Part shown: positions 44,421 to 53,232 of the stretch, piece after piece
Position numbering within the stretch: the first letter of the stretch is position 1
Layout: each line of letters opens with the position of its first letter
Assembly (NCBI RefSeq): GCF_009811555.1
Contig: NZ_BLIN01000005.1
Span: 3,481,501-3,545,500 of the forward strand
Source of the DNA: Streptomyces caniferus
GTDB lineage: Bacteria; Actinomycetota; Actinomycetes; Streptomycetales; Streptomycetaceae
Reading direction: 5' to 3'
Length of the DNA: 64,000 bases
Position numbers and translations under genes: made by a program
Notes under the pieces: generated by a model
The model's input: only the letters and a program-made list of their open reading frames with translations
What the model was told of the DNA's origin: nothing
Databases searched by the model: none

Positions 44421-45338
44421 GTGCCCACCGACGTCCACCAGCACATCTGGCCGCCCGAGTTCATCGCGCTGCTGCGCTCCCGCAGTGTGCCGCCGCGGCT
44501 GGACGGCTGGACGCTGCACCTGCCGGGCGAACCCCCGTACGCCGTCGACCCCGCCGACCACGACATCGCGGCCCGCGCCCGGCTCGCCCGCGCCGACGGC
44601 CTCGACCTGGCCCTGGTGTCGCTCTCCAGCCCGCTCGGCATCGAATACCTGCCGCCCGCCGAGGCCGCACCGCTGCTCGCCGCGTTCCACGACGGCGCCC
44701 TGGATCTGCCCGCCCCCTTCGGCGTCTGGGCCTCCGCCTGCCTGTCCGCACCCGAGCCGGACACCGAGGCGCTGCGCCGCGAGCTGGGCCGCGGCTGCGT
44801 GGGGCTCCAACTGCCCGCCACCGCCCTGCTCGACGCCGCCGGGTGGGCCCGCTGCGCACCGCTGCTGGACGCCGCCGCCGAACAGGACGCCCCGCTGTTC
44901 ATCCACCCCGGCCCGGCCCCGTCCGCCGGCCGGGACGCGCCCGCCTGGTGGCCGGCCCTGGTCCCGTACCTCCAGCAGCTGCACGCCTCCTGGTTCGCCT
45001 TCCGCGCCTTCGGCCGGCCGCGCCACCCGGATCTGCGGGTCTGCTTCGCGGCCCTGGCGGGCCTGGCGCCGCTGCACGGCGAGCGGCTGGTCGCCCGCGG
45101 CGGCGGCCGGGAGCGCGGCCGGGTGGACTGCAAGGCGTTCTACGAGACGTCCTCGTACGGGACCCGTGCGGTCGACGCGCTCGTCCGGGCCGCGGGCATC
45201 GACGTCGTCGTCAGCGGCAGCGACCGCCCCTATGCCGAACCCGTCCTCCCCGACCTCGGCGCGGACGCCGCCGTCCACGCCCTGCGCACCGCCAACCCGG
45301 CCCGCCTGCTGGGCCCGACGAAAGGAGCCCGCCCATGA
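44421..45338 (+). CDS. Amidohydrolase-like metal-dependent hydrolase (TIM barrel)
   Basis: 305 residues from a GTG with a GAGGGAGG site. The start VPTDVHQHIWPPEFIALL has the H-x-H metal motif of the amidohydrolase-2/ACMSD-like group. PLFIHPGPAP gives a further His, and DVVVSGSDRPYAEPVL near the end supplies the usual late Asp. A central ~40-residue part is Arg/Gly-rich and unusual. It is coupled to the cysteine-dioxygenase-like gene by an ATGA overlap and is controlled by the divergent LacI protein. The substrate cannot be read; decarboxylation or amide/lactone hydrolysis are both possible. Confidence 0.78.
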   Translation: MPTDVHQHIWPPEFIALLRSRSVPPRLDGWTLHLPGEPPYAVDPADHDIAARARLARADGLDLALVSLSSPLGIEYLPPAEAAPLLAAFHDGALDLPAPFGVWASACLSAPEPDTEALRRELGRGCVGLQLPATALLDAAGWARCAPLLDAAAEQDAPLFIHPGPAPSAGRDAPAWWPALVPYLQQLHASWFAFRAFGRPRHPDLRVCFAALAGLAPLHGERLVARGGGRERGRVDCKAFYETSSYGTRAVDALVRAAGIDVVVSGSDRPYAEPVLPDLGADAAVHALRTANPARLLGPTKGARP

Positions 45339-45892
45339 CGTACCGCACCTCCCTGGCCGCCACCGCCCGCGAGGTCCCCGACGGCGACGAGCCGTTCACC
45401 GCACTGCCCGAGCGCAACCTCGACAGGCGCGAGCTGCAGGCCCTGGTCGAGCAGCTCGCCTCCCGTCCGGACCTGTGGCGCGAACAGGTCGCGTTCTCGG
45501 ACACCGAGCGCCACTACGCCTCCCTGCACCGCGATGAGTTCGTCGATGTCTGGCTGCTGTGCTGGACCCGGCAGAACGACACCGGCTGGCACGACCACGA
45601 CCTGTCCTCCGGGGCGGTCCACGTGGTCCAGGGCACGCTGACCGAGTCCAACCCCCGGATCGGCGGCGAGCACCTGGCCACCGCGGTCGGCGCGGGCTCC
45701 TCCTTCTGCTTCGGCCCGGATCACATCCACCGGCTGACCGGCGCGAGTGACGATGCGGTCTCCGTGCACGCCTACTCGCCGCCGTTGTGGCGGCTGGGCC
45801 AGTACGACATCACCGAGGACGGGCTGATGCGCCGGGTCTCGGTCTCGTACGCGGACGAGCTGCGGCCGACCGACGGGGCGACCGCGGCCTGA
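45335..45892 (+). CDS. Cysteine dioxygenase family protein (cupin)
   Basis: 185 residues. The iron ligands of the CDO cupin are visible: H-x-H in TGWHDHDLSSGAVHVV (~residues 85-100), and the third His in GPDHIHRLTG (~130). The first strand pair VWLLCWTRQ and late VSVHAYSPPLWRL match bacterial CDO homologues. Members oxidise a thiol (cysteine, 3-mercaptopropionate) to a sulfinate with O2. An AAAGGAGC site precedes the ATG, which overlaps the amidohydrolase stop. Nearby genes suggest a role in using a sulfur-containing substrate, but that is inference. Confidence 0.82.
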   Translation: MTYRTSLAATAREVPDGDEPFTALPERNLDRRELQALVEQLASRPDLWREQVAFSDTERHYASLHRDEFVDVWLLCWTRQNDTGWHDHDLSSGAVHVVQGTLTESNPRIGGEHLATAVGAGSSFCFGPDHIHRLTGASDDAVSVHAYSPPLWRLGQYDITEDGLMRRVSVSYADELRPTDGATAA

Positions 45893-46006
45893 CCGGCCGG
45901 TGCGGCCCGGCGGCCCGCCCCCCGGCGGTCGGGCCGCCGGGCCGCACCAGGTCCGTCACCACGAATCACCCCCCACCTATTGACCTTCCATTCATCGCCA
46001 TCGATC

Positions 46007-46024
46007 CTGCATGAATCCATACAG
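46007..46024 (+). promoter_or_regulatory. Second CTGCAT-type operator candidate, before the NCS1 permease
   Basis: CTGCAT-GAATCC-ATACAG is an inverted repeat with one mismatch, 31 bp from a CCTATTGAC box. The same box and spacing occur before the ABC importer (38343-38360), suggesting one regulator for both. Confidence 0.55.
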
Positions 46025-46045
46025 GCAGCAATGCGAGGCGGACTC

Positions 46046-47458
46046 ATGGCAGGTGTGGTCGAACAGCGCTCCATCGACGTCGTCCCCGACGACGAACGGC
46101 ACGGCAGCGCGGTCAGCCAGTTCACGCTCTGGCTGGGCGCCAACCTCCAGATCACCGCCGTCATCACCGGCGCGCTGGCCGTCGTCTTCGGGGCGAACGC
46201 CTTCTGGTCGCTGATCGGGCTGCTGCTCGGCAACCTCCTGGGCGGTGCGGTGATGGCGCTGCACTCCGCCCAGGGGCCGCGGCTGGGCCTGCCGCAGATG
46301 ATCACCTCGCGGGCCCAGTTCGGGGTGCGCGGCGCGGTGGTCCCGCTGGCCCTGGTCATCGTGATGTACATCGGGTTCTTCGCCAGCGGCAGCGTGCTGG
46401 CCGGGCAGGCGGTCGGCGAGCTGACCCATCTCGGCGAGACACCGGGGATCGTCCTCTTCGCCGCGGTCACCGCCGTCGCCGCGGCCGTCGGCTACCGCCT
46501 GATCCACACCCTCGGCAAGGTCGCCGGCCTGGTCTGCGCGCTGACGTTCGTCTACCTCGGCATCCGGCTGCTGCAGCGCACCGACCTCGGCACGCTCCTC
46601 GCCGACCACCGCTTCGGACTGCCGGTCTTCCTGCTCGCCGTCTCGCTCTCGGCCTCCTGGCAGCTGGCGTTCGGCCCGTACGTCGCGGACTACTCGCGCT
46701 ACCTGCCGCGGCACACCTCGGCACGCGCCACGTTCTGGTGGACGCTCTCCGGCTCGGTGCTCGGCTCGCAGTGGTCGATGACGTTCGGCGCGCTGGCCGC
46801 CGCCGCGGCGCCCGGGGCGTTCGTGGGGCACGAGGTCGGCTACATCGTCGGGCTGGGCGGCGCGGGCCTGATCGCCTCGGTCCTCTACTTCGTCATCGCC
46901 CTCGGCAAGCTGACCATCAACATCCTCAACACCTACGGCGGGTTCATGTCGCTGGTCACCAGCGTCAGCGGCTTCCGCGGGCAGCGCACCCTCACCCCGC
47001 GCGGCCGCTCCGCCTACATCGCAGGGATCATGGTGGCCGGCACCGCCGTCGCCCTCCTGGGCAAGGACTCGTTCCTGACGTCCTTCAAGGACTTCCTGCT
47101 CTTCCTGCTGACCTTCTTCACGCCCTGGTCGGCGATCAACCTCGTCGACTACTACCTGATCTCCAAGGAGCGCTACGACATCCCGGCGCTCAGCGACCCC
47201 ACCGGCCGCTACGGCGCCTGGAACGTCCGGGCACTGTCGGTCTACGTCCTCGGGGTGCTCGCCCAGCTCCCGTTCCTGGCCACGCACTTCTACACCGGCC
47301 CCCTGGTCGCCCCGCTCGGCGGCGCCGATGTCTCCTGGCTCGTGGGACTCGCCGTACCGGCCGTCCTGTACTGGCTCGTCGCCCGCCGCGACACCGCGCG
47401 CACGGCACCCCCGGCAGCACCCCGGGAGGACCCGCAGGCCGCCGGATTGGGGGGCTAG
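46046..47458 (+). CDS. NCS1-family permease (purine/cytosine/hydantoin type)
   Basis: 470 residues, about 12 helices. Family features: FTLWLGANLQITAVITGALA (helix 1), GPRLGLPQMITSRAQFGVRG (conserved loop), SLSASWQLAFGPYVADYSRYLP (helix 6 with the Trp/Tyr substrate region) and NLVDYYLISKERYDIPA near the end. Members carry cytosine, allantoin, thiamine precursors or hydantoins with sodium or protons. I chose the ATG at 46046, which has GAGG 7 bp upstream; the frame stays open to 45980. The CTGCAT motif shared with the quaternary-amine importer links it to that regulon. The substrate is unknown. Confidence 0.9.
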   Translation: MAGVVEQRSIDVVPDDERHGSAVSQFTLWLGANLQITAVITGALAVVFGANAFWSLIGLLLGNLLGGAVMALHSAQGPRLGLPQMITSRAQFGVRGAVVPLALVIVMYIGFFASGSVLAGQAVGELTHLGETPGIVLFAAVTAVAAAVGYRLIHTLGKVAGLVCALTFVYLGIRLLQRTDLGTLLADHRFGLPVFLLAVSLSASWQLAFGPYVADYSRYLPRHTSARATFWWTLSGSVLGSQWSMTFGALAAAAAPGAFVGHEVGYIVGLGGAGLIASVLYFVIALGKLTINILNTYGGFMSLVTSVSGFRGQRTLTPRGRSAYIAGIMVAGTAVALLGKDSFLTSFKDFLLFLLTFFTPWSAINLVDYYLISKERYDIPALSDPTGRYGAWNVRALSVYVLGVLAQLPFLATHFYTGPLVAPLGGADVSWLVGLAVPAVLYWLVARRDTARTAPPAAPREDPQAAGLGG

Positions 47459-47486
47459 CCCTACCGCGCCGGCCGCCCGGCGTCCG

Positions 47487-47492
47487 TATTCT
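47487..47492 (+). promoter_or_regulatory. -10 box 7 bp before an ATG (possible leaderless transcript)
   Basis: TATTCT ends 7 bases before the ATG at 47500, the distance expected when transcription starts at the start codon. No ribosome site is visible and no clear -35 box is seen. Confidence 0.35.
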
Positions 47493-47499
47493 CGACGCC

Positions 47500-47913
47500 A
47501 TGGCGACTCACGACCCCGACCTGCGCAAGGAACTCGACGCGACCCTCCAGACGCGCAAGGAGCTGGGGCCGGAGTACGAGTCGGAGCTCCTGGAGTCCTT
47601 CCTGGAGAAGCTGGACCGGAGCGTCGACCAGCGGGTGCGGCGGCAACTCGCCGAGCAGCAGGTCCAGGTGGCCCGCGGCGCCCGGCCGCCGCGCCCCCCG
47701 GGCAGCGGCCGGGACTTCTGGGAACGGTTCGGGTTCGCCGCGCTCTCGCTGGTGCTGGCCGTGCCGCTGTCCGCGATCGCCGCGGCCCATGCCGGGGAGA
47801 CGGGGCTGCTGATCTGCTGGGCCGGGATCGTCGGCGTCAACGCCGTACAGAGCAGCAGTGTCCATCAGCTCCTGCGCTCGCGTACGGACCGCCGCGACGA
47901 CTGCGCGGACTGA
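47500..47913 (+). CDS. Small membrane protein of unknown function
   Basis: 137 residues. The first ~65 residues are charged and helical (DLRKELDATLQTRKELGPEY and ESFLEKLDRSVDQRVRRQLA), likely a coiled coil in the cytoplasm. Two helices follow (FAALSLVLAVPLSAIAAAHA and GLLICWAGIVGVNAVQ), with a basic tail. There is no ribosome site; the -10-like box at 47487 suggests a leaderless mRNA. Similar short coiled-coil plus two-helix proteins are common and uncharacterised in Streptomyces. A nested hairpin follows the stop. Confidence 0.75.
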   Translation: MATHDPDLRKELDATLQTRKELGPEYESELLESFLEKLDRSVDQRVRRQLAEQQVQVARGARPPRPPGSGRDFWERFGFAALSLVLAVPLSAIAAAHAGETGLLICWAGIVGVNAVQSSSVHQLLRSRTDRRDDCAD

Positions 47914-48254
47914 AGACTCCGGCGGGAGCCGGATGTTGCGGGGACCGCCGCACCCCGGCGCTGCCGGGGGCGGGACGACGGCGGTCCCCGCAAGGGACGC
48001 GTACCGGTTCGGAGCCGGTCGTCGCATCCGGTGGCGACCGGGGGTCCGGGAGCCGCTCCGGAGGTCCTTGTCGCCGTGCCATCACTGTGCCCGACGCGTG
48101 TTAAGCCCATGCTGCGAGCACATGACGCCTCCGTACACCTTGCGCCCACGGCCCGTTTCCCTAAGGCCACTTGACGCCGTGACGGAGGCGGAAACGGACG
48201 GCGGCCGGGGCGGGCGGCAGTCGCCGCCCCGCGCCCCGGCCGCCGGTCCCGCTG
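47914..48254. other. Intergenic region with a terminator, no gene
   Basis: 341 bp between convergent genes. Apart from the nested hairpin at 47936-47993 I see no structured element or credible frame. Confidence 0.6.
47936..47993. terminator. Nested terminator hairpin
   Basis: The outer 15-bp stem TTGCGGGGACCGCCG (47936-47950) pairs with 47979-47993. Inside, CCCCGGC/GCCGGGG (47953-47959, 47963-47969) forms a second stem. It separates the convergent small membrane protein and CBS genes. Confidence 0.7.
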
Positions 48255-49643
48255 CTACTTCCCGGCCTCGCGCGCCAGGTAGGCCAGCAGGTCCTGCCGG
48301 CTGACCACGCCCTTCGGCTTGCCCTCGACGAGGACGATCGCCGCGTCCGCGCTCTCCAGCACCGCCATCAGATCGGCGACCGGCTCGCCGGAGCCGACCT
48401 GCGGCAGCGGCGGGCACATGTGCTTCTCCAGCGGGTCGGTCAGCGAGGCGCGCTGGGTGAACAGCGCGTCCAGCAGCTCGCGCTCGACGACCGAGCCGAC
48501 GACCTCGGCGGCCATCACGTCCGGGTGGCCCGCGCCCGGCTTGACGATCGGCATCTGCGAGACGCCGTACTCGCGCAGCACCTCGATCGCCTCGCCGACG
48601 GTCTCCTCCGGGTGCATGTGGACCAGCGAGGGCAGTGCGCCCTCCTTGTGCTGGAGCACCTCGCCGACCCGGGCGGCGGTGCCGCCCTCCTCCAGGAAGC
48701 CGTAGTCGGCCATCCACTCGTCGTTGAAGATCTTGGACAGGTAGCCGCGGCCGCTGTCCGGCAGCAGCACCACCACCACATCGTCCGGGCCGAGCTTCGC
48801 GGCGACCTCCAGCGCACCCACCACGGCCATCCCGCAGGAGCCGCCGACGAGCAGGCCCTCCTCCTTGGCGAGCCGCCGGGTCATCTGGAAGGCGTCCTTG
48901 TCCGAGACCGCCACGATCTCGTCCGCGACGGTGCGGTCGTAGGCGGTCGGCCAGAAGTCCTCGCCGACGCCCTCGATCAGATACGGGCGCCCGGAGCCGC
49001 CGCTGTAGACGGAGCCCTCCGGGTCGGCGCCGATGACCTTGACCCGGCCGTCACTGGCGTCCTTCAGATAGCGGCCGGTGCCGCTGATCGTGCCGCCGGT
49101 GCCGACGCCCGCCACGAAGTGCGTGATCCGCCCCTCGGTCTGCTCCCACAGCTCGGGACCGGTGGTCTCGTAGTGGGAGCGCGGGTTGTTCGCGTTGCTG
49201 TACTGGTCCGGCTTCCACGCGCCGGGCGTCTCGCGCACCAGCCGGTCCGAGACGTTGTAGTACGAGTCCGGGTGCTCGGGGTCGACGGCGGTCGGGCAGA
49301 CCACCACCTCGGCCCCGTAGGCACGCAGCACGTTGATCTTGTCCGTGGACACCTTGTCCGGGCAGACGAAGATGCACTTGTAACCCTTTTGCTGGGCGAC
49401 GATCGCCAGGCCCACACCCGTGTTGCCGGATGTCGGCTCGACGATGGTCCCGCCCGGCTGCAACTCACCCGACTGCTCGGCGGCCTCGATCATCCGCACG
49501 GCGATCCGGTCCTTGACCGACCCGCCGGGGTTGAAGTACTCGACCTTCGCCAGGACGGTGGCCTGGATCCCTCGAGTGACGTTGTTGAGCCGCACGAGCG
49601 GGGTGTTGCCGACTAGCTCAATCATCGAATCGTAAAACTGCAC
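48255..49643 (-). CDS. Cystathionine beta-synthase with C-terminal CBS pair
   Basis: 462 residues. PLP lysine in EYFNPGGSVKDRIAVRM, the asparagine loop EPTSGNTGVGLAIVAQQ, the phosphate loop GVGTGGTISGTGRYL, and VGGSCGMAVVGAL in the large domain (1-~320). Two CBS motifs follow (~335-460: VHMHPEETVGEAIEVLREYG and VADLMAVLESADAAIVLVEG), as in the reverse transsulfuration enzyme. It condenses homocysteine and serine to cystathionine; cysteine synthases lack the CBS pair. I chose the GTG at 49643 with GGAG 6 bp upstream (family start Q-F-x-D-S-M-I). Confidence 0.93.
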   Translation of the reverse strand: MQFYDSMIELVGNTPLVRLNNVTRGIQATVLAKVEYFNPGGSVKDRIAVRMIEAAEQSGELQPGGTIVEPTSGNTGVGLAIVAQQKGYKCIFVCPDKVSTDKINVLRAYGAEVVVCPTAVDPEHPDSYYNVSDRLVRETPGAWKPDQYSNANNPRSHYETTGPELWEQTEGRITHFVAGVGTGGTISGTGRYLKDASDGRVKVIGADPEGSVYSGGSGRPYLIEGVGEDFWPTAYDRTVADEIVAVSDKDAFQMTRRLAKEEGLLVGGSCGMAVVGALEVAAKLGPDDVVVVLLPDSGRGYLSKIFNDEWMADYGFLEEGGTAARVGEVLQHKEGALPSLVHMHPEETVGEAIEVLREYGVSQMPIVKPGAGHPDVMAAEVVGSVVERELLDALFTQRASLTDPLEKHMCPPLPQVGSGEPVADLMAVLESADAAIVLVEGKPKGVVSRQDLLAYLAREAGK

Positions 49644-49840
49644 GGTGGTCTCCGCGGTCGGGGGCACGCTCTCCTGCGCCCGTGCGGCCAGCCTATTGCC
49701 CGGGTCCGTTAGAGGAGGGATGCGTTGCGTTCCGTGCAGGAACGGGCAACACCCTGTTGTAGGAGTTCTTGCCGATCGATGAGCGCGTCCGGCCTCCGGG
49801 GTCAGGGCGCGCCCGCACTGCGCGGGGAGGTGCCCGGCCC

Positions 49841-50854
49841 ATGCCGATGACGATGTCCAGGGCCAGAGTGGCCCGGCGGATCGCGACCGCCGCCGCCGTC
49901 GGCGGCGGCGGGATCGGGCTGCTCGGGGTGGCCACCGTCGGTGTGCTGCTGACCGAGGTCCGGCTGGCGCGCCGGACGGTCGGCGGCTCCAGCGACATCC
50001 CGCCGTGCGCCGACGGCCGCTACGGCGCCGCCTTCGACCACCGCACCGACCGCCGGCCCCTGCGGCTCGGCTTCCTCGGCGACTCCACCGCCGCGGGCCA
50101 GGGCGTCCACCGCGCCCGCCAGACTCCGGGCGCGCTGCTCGCCTCCGGCCTGGCCGCGCTCTCCGAGCTGCCCGTCGACTTCCGCAACGTGGCGCTGCCC
50201 GGTGCGCAGTCGGACGACCTGGCGCGCCAGGTGGAGCTGATGCTGACGGACGGCACCGAGGCCCCGGACGTCTGCGTCATCATGATCGGCGCGAACGACG
50301 TCACCCACCGGATGCCGCTCGCGCAGTCCGTGCGCCATCTCTCCGAGGCGGTGCGCGCGCTGCGTGCGGCGGGCTGTGAGGTGGTCGTCGGCACCTGCCC
50401 CGATCTGGGCACCATCGAGCCGGTCTATCAGCCGCTGCGCTGGGTGGCCCGGCGGCTCTCCCGGCAGCTCGCCGCCGCCCAGACCATCGGGGTGGTCGAG
50501 AGCGGCGGCCGTACGGTCTCGCTCGGCGATCTGCTCGGCCCCGAATTCGAGGCGCATCCACGGGAGCTGTTCGGGCCGGACAACTACCACCCGTCGGCCG
50601 AGGGCTACGCCACCGCCGCGATGGCCGTCCTGCCGACGCTGTGCGCCTCGCTCGGCCTGTGGCCGGAGAAGGAGCAGCCGGAGCCCTCCCGCGGCGAGGG
50701 TCTGCTGCCGGTCGAGCAGGCGGCCGCCGAGGCGGCCTCCGAGGGCGGCACGGAGGTCACCGGCTCCCGTGCGCCCTGGGCGCTGCTCAAGCACCGCAGG
50801 CGCCGTCAGCTGCCGGTGGCGGACCCGACGGACCCCTCGTCGGTCGCCCCCTGA
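49841..50854 (+). CDS. SGNH/GDSL hydrolase, exported
   Basis: 337 residues. An N-terminal signal anchor (~11-32: IATAAAVGGGGIGLLGVATVGVLL in parts) precedes block I LGFLGDSTAAGQGV with the nucleophilic Ser, block III VIMIGANDVTHR, and block V GPDNYHPSAEGYA with the catalytic Asp-x-x-His. Members hydrolyse esters of lipids or sugars, outside the cell here. The last ~55 residues are a Glu/Arg-rich tail. The ATG lies 10 bp after GGGGAGG. It is divergent from CBS, and a double hairpin follows the stop. Confidence 0.9.
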   Translation: MPMTMSRARVARRIATAAAVGGGGIGLLGVATVGVLLTEVRLARRTVGGSSDIPPCADGRYGAAFDHRTDRRPLRLGFLGDSTAAGQGVHRARQTPGALLASGLAALSELPVDFRNVALPGAQSDDLARQVELMLTDGTEAPDVCVIMIGANDVTHRMPLAQSVRHLSEAVRALRAAGCEVVVGTCPDLGTIEPVYQPLRWVARRLSRQLAAAQTIGVVESGGRTVSLGDLLGPEFEAHPRELFGPDNYHPSAEGYATAAMAVLPTLCASLGLWPEKEQPEPSRGEGLLPVEQAAAEAASEGGTEVTGSRAPWALLKHRRRRQLPVADPTDPSSVAP

Positions 50855-50860
50855 CGGGCT

Positions 50861-50884
50861 GCCGCCCCGGATGCCCGGGGCGGC
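50861..50884. terminator. Terminator hairpin after the SGNH gene
   Basis: A perfect 10-bp stem GCCGCCCCGG (50861-50870 with 50875-50884) has loop ATGC. Confidence 0.6.
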
Positions 50885-50894
50885 GCGTGGCCGC

Positions 50895-50934
50895 CGAGGA
50901 GGGGTCGGCGGGAATACCCCGCGGCCCCTCCTCG
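50895..50934 (+). terminator. Second terminator hairpin with T-rich tail
   Basis: A long stem CGAGGAGGGG-type (50895-50912 with 50917-50934, a few mismatches) with loop AATA is followed by TTCC. It lies between the SGNH and thiolase genes. Confidence 0.65.
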
Positions 50935-51055
50935 TTCCATAAGCGCGCGCTTAGAAAAGAGGCCCGCATCACAGCGCGGACCCCGTGACCTCAGCACTAC
51001 GTGCAGGTAACTTCCCTCACAGTCCGCCGTTTTCTCGCGCACTTGGAGCCGTGTG

Positions 51056-52276
51056 ATGCCCGAAGCCGTGATCGTCTCAGCCGCCCGCTCCCCGATCGGC
51101 CGCGCCTTCAAGGGCTCGCTCAAGGACCTGCGTCCGGACGACCTGACCGCGAAGATCATCGAGACCGCCCTCGCCAAGGTCCCCGAGCTGGACCCCAAGG
51201 ACATCGACGACCTGATGCTCGGCTGCGGTCTCCCCGGTGGCGAGCAGGGCCACAACCTCGGCCGCATCGTGGCCGTCCAGATGGGGATGGACCACCTCCC
51301 GGGCTGCACCATCACCCGTTACTGTTCCTCCTCGCTCCAGACGACCCGCATGGCGCTGCACGCCATCAAGGCCGGCGAGGGCGACGTCTTCATCTCGGCC
51401 GGTGTCGAGACCGTCTCGCGCAGCATCAAGGGCAGCTCCGACGGCCTGCCGGACACCCACAACCCGCTCTTCGCCGATGCCGAGGCCCGTACCGCGGCAC
51501 GCGCCGAGCAGGAGGGCGCCGACTGGCGCGACCCGCGCGAGGACGGCCTGATCCCGGACGCGTACATCTCGATGGGCCAGACCGCGGAGAACCTCGCCCG
51601 CCTCAAGGGCGTCACCCGCCAGGACATGGACGAGTTCGGCGTCCGGTCCCAGAACCTCGCCGAGAAGGCGATCAACGACGGGTTCTGGGAGCGGGAGATC
51701 ACCCCGGTCACGCTGCCCGACGGCACGGTCGTCTCCAAGGACGACGGCCCCCGCGCCGGCGTCACCGTCGAGGGCGTCTCCGGCCTCAAGCCGGTCTTCC
51801 GCCCCGACGGCCTGGTGACCGCCGGCAACTGCTGCCCGCTGAACGACGGCGCCGCCGCGCTGGTCATCATGTCCGACACCAAGGCGCGCGAGCTCGGCCT
51901 GACGCCGCTGGCCCGGATCGTCTCCACCGGCGTCTCGGGCCTCTCCCCCGAGATCATGGGCTACGGCCCGGTCGAGGCCAGCAAGCAGGCGCTGCGGCGG
52001 GCCGGCCTCTCGGTCTCCGACATCGACCTGGTCGAGATCAACGAGGCGTTCGCCGCCCAGGTCATCCCGTCCTACCGCGACTTGGGCATCGACCTGGACC
52101 GCCTGAACGTGAACGGCGGCGCGATCGCCGTCGGCCACCCCTTCGGCATGACCGGCGCCCGCATCACCACCACCCTCATCAACTCCCTCCAGTGGCACGA
52201 CAAGCAGTTCGGCCTGGAGACGATGTGCGTGGGCGGCGGCCAGGGCATGGCGATGGTCATCGAGCGGCTGAGCTGA
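51056..52276 (+). CDS. Acetyl-CoA C-acetyltransferase (thiolase)
   Basis: 406 residues. The nucleophilic Cys is in [20 protein letters not shown] (~residue 89), the His in [16 protein letters not shown] (~360), and the second Cys in [16 protein letters not shown] near the end. The order and spacing are those of degradative/biosynthetic thiolases. It joins two acetyl-CoA or cleaves 3-ketoacyl-CoA. The start is GTG-ATG (51053/51056); I use the ATG with a TTGGAG site. The last codons and the stop fall inside the first copy of a 104-bp tandem repeat. Confidence 0.94.
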   Translation: MPEAVIVSAARSPIGRAFKGSLKDLRPDDLTAKIIETALAKVPELDPKDIDDLMLGCGLPGGEQGHNLGRIVAVQMGMDHLPGCTITRYCSSSLQTTRMALHAIKAGEGDVFISAGVETVSRSIKGSSDGLPDTHNPLFADAEARTAARAEQEGADWRDPREDGLIPDAYISMGQTAENLARLKGVTRQDMDEFGVRSQNLAEKAINDGFWEREITPVTLPDGTVVSKDDGPRAGVTVEGVSGLKPVFRPDGLVTAGNCCPLNDGAAALVIMSDTKARELGLTPLARIVSTGVSGLSPEIMGYGPVEASKQALRRAGLSVSDIDLVEINEAFAAQVIPSYRDLGIDLDRLNVNGGAIAVGHPFGMTGARITTTLINSLQWHDKQFGLETMCVGGGQGMAMVIERLS

Positions 52277-52580
52277 GCTGTAGCGGAGGGTAGGGGTCGG
52301 GTACGAGGAACGAGTGCCCGGCACCTGCCCGCAGCGGAGGCGAAGCTCAGCGCGACCACGAACACGCGCGGCTGAGCTGAGCTGTAGCGGAGGGTAGGGG
52401 TCGGGTACGAGGAACGAGCGCCCGGCACCTGCCCGCAGCGGAGGCGAAGCTCAGCGCGACCACGAACACGCGCGGCTGAGCTGAGCTGTAGCGGAGGGTA
52501 GGGGTCGGGTGCGAGGAACGAGCGCCCGGCACCTGCCCGCAGCGGAGGCGAAGCTCAGCGCGACCACGAACACGCGCGGC
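52264..52580. repeat. Three tandem 104-bp repeats starting at the thiolase stop
   Basis: Units begin at 52264, 52368 and 52472, with 5 bases of a fourth. They differ by only two substitutions (GAGTGCCC/GAGCGCCC; GGGTACGAGG/GGGTGCGAGG). Each unit contains GCGGCTGAGCTGA, which in copy 1 encodes the thiolase C-terminus and stop. The period is not a multiple of three, so the repeat is not coding. Confidence 0.92.
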
Positions 52581-53016
52581 GCGACCCGCCAACGCGCGGG
52601 CCGAGCGCGCCACCAGCACAGACCGTGACCATCAGCCCCACCGAAGCGGAACCGTCGGCTCGGACTCCTCCCTCCGCGCCGCTCGCAAGGGAGCGCGACA
52701 AAACGGACCAACTCCCGCCCGGCGCACACCCTTCGCTGTTGTGCGGATACGGGCGGCGACACGGCGTGACCTGGGCCACTCGTTAACGAGATCGCGACCC
52801 AATCTCCCCCAGGATTGTGACCAACGCCCTGGGGGAGAGGCGTTCTTGCAGGTCAGCAGGGGGACACTCGGACACATGGAGCCCCGGCTCCCCTCCTTTT
52901 CGGGACATAGTGCACCCGGAGCGGTCGCCGACCACCGGCAGGCTGATGTAGGAAGTCGGAGAACATTCTGCTAACGGGAGTACGCCGGTGAGCGATGCGC
53001 TACCAGGAGTGATCCC
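52581..53016. other. Intergenic region downstream of the tandem repeats
   Basis: 436 bp. The inverted repeat CTCCCCCAGG (52804-52813) / CCTGGGGGAG (52828-52837) could form a terminator- or attenuator-like hairpin. Frames on the minus strand here lack coding character. The end likely holds the promoter of the 53017-53229 pair. Confidence 0.5.
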
Positions 53017-53232
53017 GTGAGCGAGCGCATCAAGGGGGGTCGCCCCGACCGAAGGCCGGGGCGAGTCCACGTATCGATGCGCGGCCCGTGCGAAGAGGGC
53101 CGCCGAGCGAAGTGGGGAGGACGCATGAGCGAGCGCCACATCGGGGTCTCCCTGGCCGAAGGCCGGGGGCACATCTCCGGATGGTGCGCGTCTCGCACAT
53201 GCGGGACCGAACAAAGAGAGGTTTCGGCATGA
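53017..53232 (+). CDS. Small Arg/Gly-rich ORF translationally coupled to the next gene
   Basis: 71 codons from a GTG with a perfect AGGAG site 7 bp upstream. The stop overlaps the ATG of the 53229 gene (ATGA). The peptide has a basic first half (VSERIKGGRPDRRPGRVH) and two cysteines late (SGWCASRTCGTEQ). Inside, ATGAGCGAGCGCCAC repeats the start-like sequence with its own GGGGAGG site. It may be a real small protein or a leader that sets translation of the next gene. No family is recognised. Confidence 0.4.
   Translation: MSERIKGGRPDRRPGRVHVSMRGPCEEGRRAKWGGRMSERHIGVSLAEGRGHISGWCASRTCGTEQREVSA

Noticed and set aside
52264..52580. CRISPR array
   Set aside because: Units are contiguous 104-bp tandem copies with no spacers and no cas genes nearby.
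52783..53214. Minus-strand frame of 143 codons opposite the small ORF at 53017
   Set aside because: No ribosome site or domain; the plus-strand frame has better signals.
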